Source: Rhizobium vallis | GTDB taxonomy: Bacteria; Pseudomonadota; Alphaproteobacteria; Rhizobiales; Rhizobiaceae | NCBI RefSeq assembly: GCF_003985155.1 | Contig: NZ_ML133687.1 | Span: 62,001-126,000, forward strand | Direction of reading: 5' to 3' | Length of the DNA stretch: 64,000 nucleotides | The notes under the pieces: model-generated | What the model saw: only the letters and a program-made list of their open reading frames with translations | Told to the model about the DNA's origin: nothing | Databases searched by the model: none | Part shown: positions 59,900 through 64,000 of the stretch, piece after piece | Position numbering within the stretch: position 1 is the stretch's first letter | How the letters are laid out: each line of letters opens with the position of its first letter | Made by a program: the position numbers and the translations under genes

Positions 59900-60610
59900 T
59901 TGGCCGAAACAAGCGATTTTAAAGCACAGCCACCCGAAGGGATCGACGCTATCGGAGCCTCCAGCGAGGGGGCCTCGCTTTATCAACTGATCCGGGAAGA
60001 CATCATCGAGGGCCGGCTCGCTGCCAACGAGCGGCTTGTGGTCACCGATCTCGCCCGGCGCCACGGCACCTCAACCAACCCCGTGCGCGAGGCTCTGCAA
60101 CTGTTGCGCGGGGAGGGCTTTGTCACCTTCGTTCCCAACCGCGGAGCACGCGTGAGGCCCATAGATCAGGATTTTGTTCGGGACATCTACGAGATAGGAG
60201 TCTTGATCGAACCGGCACTGACGCGATGGTTCGTGAATATGGCCACCGTCGAGGACATTGCTGAACTCGAACGCATCCAAGACCTGATCGAAGAGAACAA
60301 CTTCGCCGACACGTTCAGGCACAGCGAGCTGGACACCGCCTTTCACACTGTAATGTACCAGAAGCACTACAACCGCCATGCCGCCGAGCTTTGGTGGAAG
60401 CATCGCGAAGTGCTGCGAGCCGTGAGCCGACGTTTCAACTTCACGCTCGCCCGGCGTGCCGCGATCCTTAGCGAGCATCGCGAGCTCATCGCGCATGTAA
60501 AAGCGGGAAATGCGAACGAAGCGGGCGACCTCATTGCACGCCATGTCGAGGGCTCCGGCCGGCACATCCTCGAACACATGCGTGCGCGCAACGCCGCTCG
60601 GGCAGGATAG
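59900..60610 (+). CDS. GntR-family (FCD) regulator of the acid-sugar cluster
   Basis: A 236-aa FCD-type GntR regulator. The wing helix reads LYQLIREDIIEGRLAANERLV, then TDLARRHGTSTNPVREALQLL and GEGFVTFVPNRGARV. The ligand domain has FHTVMYQKHYNRHAAELWW and LIARHVEGSGRHILEH, with His and Asp positions for metal-carboxylate binding. A TTG start at 59900 with GGGGA 5 bases before it is preferred to a GTG at 59879 without such a site. It divides the divergent transporter and enzyme genes, so it probably represses both. Repeated GATCRTAC elements lie upstream. Confidence 0.85.
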   Translation: MAETSDFKAQPPEGIDAIGASSEGASLYQLIREDIIEGRLAANERLVVTDLARRHGTSTNPVREALQLLRGEGFVTFVPNRGARVRPIDQDFVRDIYEIGVLIEPALTRWFVNMATVEDIAELERIQDLIEENNFADTFRHSELDTAFHTVMYQKHYNRHAAELWWKHREVLRAVSRRFNFTLARRAAILSEHRELIAHVKAGNANEAGDLIARHVEGSGRHILEHMRARNAARAG

Positions 60611-60663
60611 AATCCATAAGCTGAATATCATTATCCCGACCACTTCCGTTAAAGGCAGTTCAG

Positions 60664-61830
60664 ATGAAAATCACCAGCGTTCGGCCGTGGCTGATCAGAT
60701 CCGATGCTTCTTATTGGGGGGAGTTCCTTTTCGTCGAAGTGATGACCGATGAGGGGGTGAGCGGCTGGGGCGAGATCACCACCACGACGAGGCTCGCCAA
60801 TCGCGCCCTCTGCACGATCCTGCGGCAGATCGGTGCCGCTATAACAGGCGAAGACCCGGCGCGGATCGAGTATCTGTGGCACAAGATATTCCGCAGCTTC
60901 ACCTACATGGGCAGTCGCGGCGCCGCAGTCGAATGCATAAGCGCCATCGATATAGCCCTCTGGGACATCCGCGGCAAAGTACTTGGTAAGCCAATCTACG
61001 AGCTGTTGGGCGGACCGGTACGCGATGAAATCGCGCTCTACACCCATCCCAACCAGGCCAAGTTTACCAGCAAGGAGGCAGTGGTCCGGGAAATTCGAGA
61101 TATCGTCGAGTCCGGCCACACTGCGCTCAAGTTCGATCCTTTCCCCCATCAGGGCCGCACCGCCGATGGGCAGCCGCGCGAACAACGGGACGGCTATCTC
61201 GATGGCAGCATGACCCGCAAGGATGAGCGCGAGGCGGCCGAACTCACGGCCCTGATCCGGGAAACGGCGGGCTCTGATGTTGACATCCTCATCGATGCGC
61301 ACGGCCGCTTCGACGTTCCCACCGCCATTCGCCTTTGCCGGAGCCTCGAGGAAGCTGGTCAGATCGACTGGTTCGAGGAGCCCTGTCCACCCGAGAGCCT
61401 CAACGCTCTCAAGCAGGTCCGTGAGAAGGTCAGCGCCGCTATCTCGTGGGGCGAGCGCGGCCACACGAAGTGGGATTTCGTGCCGGTGCTCGAAAACAGG
61501 CTGGCCGACTACATCATGCCTGACGTCACCTGGACCGGCGGCATTACCGAACTCAAGAAGATTTCCGCCCTCTGCGAAGCCTATTACATCCCGGTCTCGC
61601 CGCATGACGCTGCAGGGCCGATCAACGTGGTTGCGGGAGCGCAAGTGATGATGACCGTTCCCAACTTCTACAAGCTCGAAACGTCGGAATGGAACCTCGG
61701 CAAATACGATCACCTCATCGACAGACCACTCGATGTTTCGAACGGCAGCCTCAAGCTTACGCCCAAGCCTGGTCTCGGCGTCGAAATGAACCGCGACTAC
61801 CTTGAAAGCCACGAGATAGAGCTGGACTAG
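60664..61830 (+). CDS. Enolase-superfamily acid-sugar dehydratase-like protein
   Basis: A 388-aa protein. The N-terminal cap has YWGEFLFVEVMTDEGVSGWGE and the barrel has metal ligands in ILIDAHGRFDVPTA, WFEEPCPPES and ISWGERGHTKWDF, then MPDVTWTGGITELKKISALCE and the catalytic His in SPHDAAGP. This follows the D-galactonate dehydratase/mannonate-dehydratase-like branch. ATG 60664 is 53 bp after the GntR stop. The DAHGRF signature differs from the paralogue on the other strand (GIDYHHR), so it likely acts on a different acid sugar or stereoisomer. It starts the plus-strand enzyme run. Confidence 0.88.
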   Translation: MKITSVRPWLIRSDASYWGEFLFVEVMTDEGVSGWGEITTTTRLANRALCTILRQIGAAITGEDPARIEYLWHKIFRSFTYMGSRGAAVECISAIDIALWDIRGKVLGKPIYELLGGPVRDEIALYTHPNQAKFTSKEAVVREIRDIVESGHTALKFDPFPHQGRTADGQPREQRDGYLDGSMTRKDEREAAELTALIRETAGSDVDILIDAHGRFDVPTAIRLCRSLEEAGQIDWFEEPCPPESLNALKQVREKVSAAISWGERGHTKWDFVPVLENRLADYIMPDVTWTGGITELKKISALCEAYYIPVSPHDAAGPINVVAGAQVMMTVPNFYKLETSEWNLGKYDHLIDRPLDVSNGSLKLTPKPGLGVEMNRDYLESHEIELD

Positions 61831-61898
61831 TCAGCAACGCTCTACGCCGCCCGAGCGTGCGCGGCGGCGTGCCCCACCCACCAGAACGAGGATAAATC

Positions 61899-63260
61899 AT
61901 GTCAGAGGCACATGGAGCCGACGAGGCGCTCAATCGGGTGAATACGCATTCCAAGCCGTCCGACCTTCGCATCACCGACATGCGGGTGGCCGAAATTGTC
62001 GGCGCGCCATTCTCCTCAGTGCTGCTCAAAATTTACACGAACCAGGGCATCGTCGGGCTTGGCGAGGTGCGCGACGGTGCCAGCGCCACCTACGCGCTGA
62101 TGCTGAAGAGCCGGTTGCTCGGCGAAAACCCTTGCGACATCGACCGCCTCTTTCGCCGCATCAAGCAGTTCGGCGGGCACGGCCGGCAGGGCGGCGGCGT
62201 GTCGGCGGTTGAAATCGCGTTGTGGGATCTTGCCGGCAAGGCTTATGGCGTCCCTATCTACCAGATGCTTGGCGGCCGGTTTCGGGAGAAAGTGCGCGTC
62301 TACTGCGATACCGACGCCACTGTGCCGAGCGGTACCGAGACCGGTAAGCGCCTCAAACAGCGCATGGAACTCGGCTTCACCTTCCTCAAGATGGATCTGG
62401 GATTGATGCAGATCGCCGATGTGCCCGGTGCGGTCGTGTTTCCGGCCGGCTCACTGGAAGGATACCGCAACCATCCCAGTCGCGGGCCGCTGAAGACCAT
62501 TGAAGAACGGCGTCTCCGCAACGCTGCTTACGATCTGCACAACGTCCAGCACCCGTTTACCGGCCTCCACTTTTCCGACAAGGGCCTCGACCTGCTGGAG
62601 CAATACATCGCCGAGGTGCGTGAGGTCATCGGCATGGACGTGCCGCTGGCGATCGACCATATCGGGCATATCTCGATGCAGAACGGCATTCGCCTTGCCA
62701 GGCGAATTGAAAAATACGTGCCGGCCTGGCTCGAGGATGTGATCCCATGGCAGTATAGCGAGCAGTACCGACAACTCCAGGACGCCACCACGGTGCCGAT
62801 CTGCACCGGCGAGGACATATACCTCAAGGAGGGCTTCGAGCCTCTGCTCGACAGCGGCGGCGTCTCCGTTATCCACCCGGACCTGCTCACCAGTGGAGGC
62901 ATCCTCGAGACCAAGAAGATCGGCGACATGGCGCAGGACAGGGGTGTCGCCATGGCCATCCACATGGCGGAAAGTCCGATCGCGGCGATGGCCGCCGCAC
63001 ATGTCGCGACCGCGACCGAAAATTTCATGGCGCTCGAATACCATTCCGCCGATGTCGACTGGTGGGACGATATCGTCACGGGCCTTCCGAGGCCGCTGGT
63101 GAAGAACGGCTTCATCACTGTTCCGGACAAGCCGGGCCTGGGGATCGACGATGTGGTCGACGAGATGATCTTGCAGCATCTGCAGCCGGGCGTCGCCGGC
63201 ATCTGGCAGCCTACCGACCACTGGGACAGCGAGTATTCCTGGGATCGCACCTGGAGCTGA
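61899..63260 (+). CDS. Long enolase-superfamily (mandelate racemase-like) protein
   Basis: A 453-aa enolase-superfamily protein, longer than the usual 380-400 aa. The cap has [20 protein letters not shown]. The barrel has [23 protein letters not shown] (LED where paralogues have EEP), [32 protein letters not shown] and [17 protein letters not shown]. An insertion, about residues 175-215 with [21 protein letters not shown], is not in the first paralogue. The C-terminus [20 protein letters not shown] is an extra tail. ATG 61899 follows GAGGATAAATC. Dehydratase or racemase function is likely; substrate unknown. Confidence 0.85.
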   Translation: MSEAHGADEALNRVNTHSKPSDLRITDMRVAEIVGAPFSSVLLKIYTNQGIVGLGEVRDGASATYALMLKSRLLGENPCDIDRLFRRIKQFGGHGRQGGGVSAVEIALWDLAGKAYGVPIYQMLGGRFREKVRVYCDTDATVPSGTETGKRLKQRMELGFTFLKMDLGLMQIADVPGAVVFPAGSLEGYRNHPSRGPLKTIEERRLRNAAYDLHNVQHPFTGLHFSDKGLDLLEQYIAEVREVIGMDVPLAIDHIGHISMQNGIRLARRIEKYVPAWLEDVIPWQYSEQYRQLQDATTVPICTGEDIYLKEGFEPLLDSGGVSVIHPDLLTSGGILETKKIGDMAQDRGVAMAIHMAESPIAAMAAAHVATATENFMALEYHSADVDWWDDIVTGLPRPLVKNGFITVPDKPGLGIDDVVDEMILQHLQPGVAGIWQPTDHWDSEYSWDRTWS

Positions 63261-63275
63261 GGCAAAGGAAACAAG

Positions 63276-64000
63276 ATGAAGATCACAGATCTCCGCTGTG
63301 CCGTTATCGGCAGGCACCCGATCGTCCGGATCATCACGGACGAGGGCCTCTATGGCCTGGGCGAAGTCGAATTCACCAAGACATACCTCAAGCCCTTTGT
63401 ACTGCATTTCCGTGAGGCGCTGATCGGCGAGGACCCGACCGACGTCGAAAGAGTCATGCTGAAAATCCGCCAGCGTGGCTCCTTCAAGCCATATGGCGCC
63501 GCAGTGAGCGCTATTGAGCATGCGCTGTGGGATATCGCTGGCAAGGCTGCGGGCGTACCTGCGTATAAACTGCTGGGCGGCAAAGTGCGGGATAAAGTCC
63601 GCGTCTACAACGGCTCGGTTCGCCAGAAACGCACGGGCGACCGGCCGGAGGATTACGCCGCTGACGTCAAATGGATGATGGAGCAGCCGCAGAATTTCTT
63701 CATGGTCAAGCAAGGAATCTCGTTTCACTCCAACATGAAGGACACCATCGACGGTTTCCACTACGGCGTGACGCAAAAGAAGGCCGGCTATCACGGCGCC
63801 ATGGATCAGGGCGTGATCAGCGAGCGCGGATTCAACCACATGCTCGACTGCGTGATAGCGATGAAGGAAGTGCTGGGCGACAAAGTCAGCCTGGCGCTCG
63901 ACTGCGGCCCGGGCTGGATGCTGCCCGATGCGATCAGGTTCGCTCGCGCCGTGGAGAAGTACAACTTGATGTGGCTCGAGGACATGCTGACCGGCGACTA
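63276..64000 (+). CDS. Third enolase-superfamily protein, cut by the window end
   Basis: The first 241 codons of a third enolase-superfamily gene, starting at ATG 63276 with AAAGGAAAC upstream and 15 bp after the previous stop. The cap begins MKITDLRCAVIGRHPIVRII and has GLYGLGEVEFTKTYL. The barrel start includes VSAIEHALWDIAGKAAGVPA, then DCGPGWMLPDAIRFARA and MWLEDMLTGD. LED replaces EEP as in the preceding paralogue, so the two are sisters. The catalytic C-terminus is beyond the window. It is probably in one message with the genes before it. Confidence 0.85.
   Translation, partial: MKITDLRCAVIGRHPIVRIITDEGLYGLGEVEFTKTYLKPFVLHFREALIGEDPTDVERVMLKIRQRGSFKPYGAAVSAIEHALWDIAGKAAGVPAYKLLGGKVRDKVRVYNGSVRQKRTGDRPEDYAADVKWMMEQPQNFFMVKQGISFHSNMKDTIDGFHYGVTQKKAGYHGAMDQGVISERGFNHMLDCVIAMKEVLGDKVSLALDCGPGWMLPDAIRFARAVEKYNLMWLEDMLTGD

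Noticed and set aside
813..64000. A second copy of the tRNA-Phe 3' end as an attachment site
   Set aside because: No long match was noticed on reading, and no integrase is present, so no island boundary is claimed.

Overview
The window reads as a fast-growing rhizobial alphaproteobacterium (Rhizobium etli/leguminosarum-like). The support is GC-rich coding, rhizobial palindromic intergenic repeats near position 300, a hybrid FixL, a FixK, complete fixNOQP and fixGHIS sets, ALA synthase (HemA) and pseudoazurin. The left edge (maf, yacG, tRNA-Phe) looks chromosomal; everything after it is accessory metabolism. No integrase, transposase, rRNA or CRISPR array is visible.

Layout: 1-900 holds the maf end, a palindromic repeat, yacG and tRNA-Phe. 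1,000-2,800 holds a YrdB-like membrane protein, a dihydrofolate-reductase-like remnant and a cyclic-nucleotide-gated K+ channel. 2,950-5,950 is a VanA/GntR/VanB aromatic O-demethylase operon with two TGTATACA sites. 6,650-8,680 is a class A penicillin-binding protein. 9,630-12,470 is a PepSY, cytochrome b, response regulator and kinase operon. 12,500-13,800 has an ABC transmembrane-only protein and an SPW-repeat remnant.

The centrepiece is about 14,900-39,100, a dense microaerobic regulon. I found ten FNR/FixK-type boxes (TTGAY-N4-RTCAA). They lie before two divergent alcohol dehydrogenases, a Nia-like P1B-5 ATPase with a hemerythrin tail, an unknown 100-aa protein, a DksA/TraR protein, hemN with a divergent unknown gene, pseudoazurin, fixNOQP, fixGHIS, a CBS-BON protein and hemA. 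A hybrid FixL, an orphan OmpR-type regulator (FxkR candidate) and a GTTACA-N4-GTTACA repeat upstream of fixK suggest an oxygen cascade without FixJ: hFixL to FxkR to FixK to the boxes. The block couples the high-affinity oxidase, its copper pump and maturation factors, haem synthesis, cytochrome c maturation and electron carriers.

39,100-41,700 has small membrane and exporter genes and a compact curli set (csgA, csgH, csgB-like). 41,900-52,100 is an eight-gene minus-strand operon for polyamine-type amines: a PotABCD-like transporter, amidohydrolase, aldehyde dehydrogenase, glutamine-synthetase-like ligase and class III aminotransferase. It is divergent from a TetR regulator with an 18-bp palindrome in its leader. 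53,200-64,000 is an acid-sugar cluster: a CUT1 ABC transporter, an RraA-like protein and four enolase-superfamily dehydratase-like enzymes around a GntR regulator, cut by the window end.

Assignments rest on reading motifs and neighbours. No database search was run.
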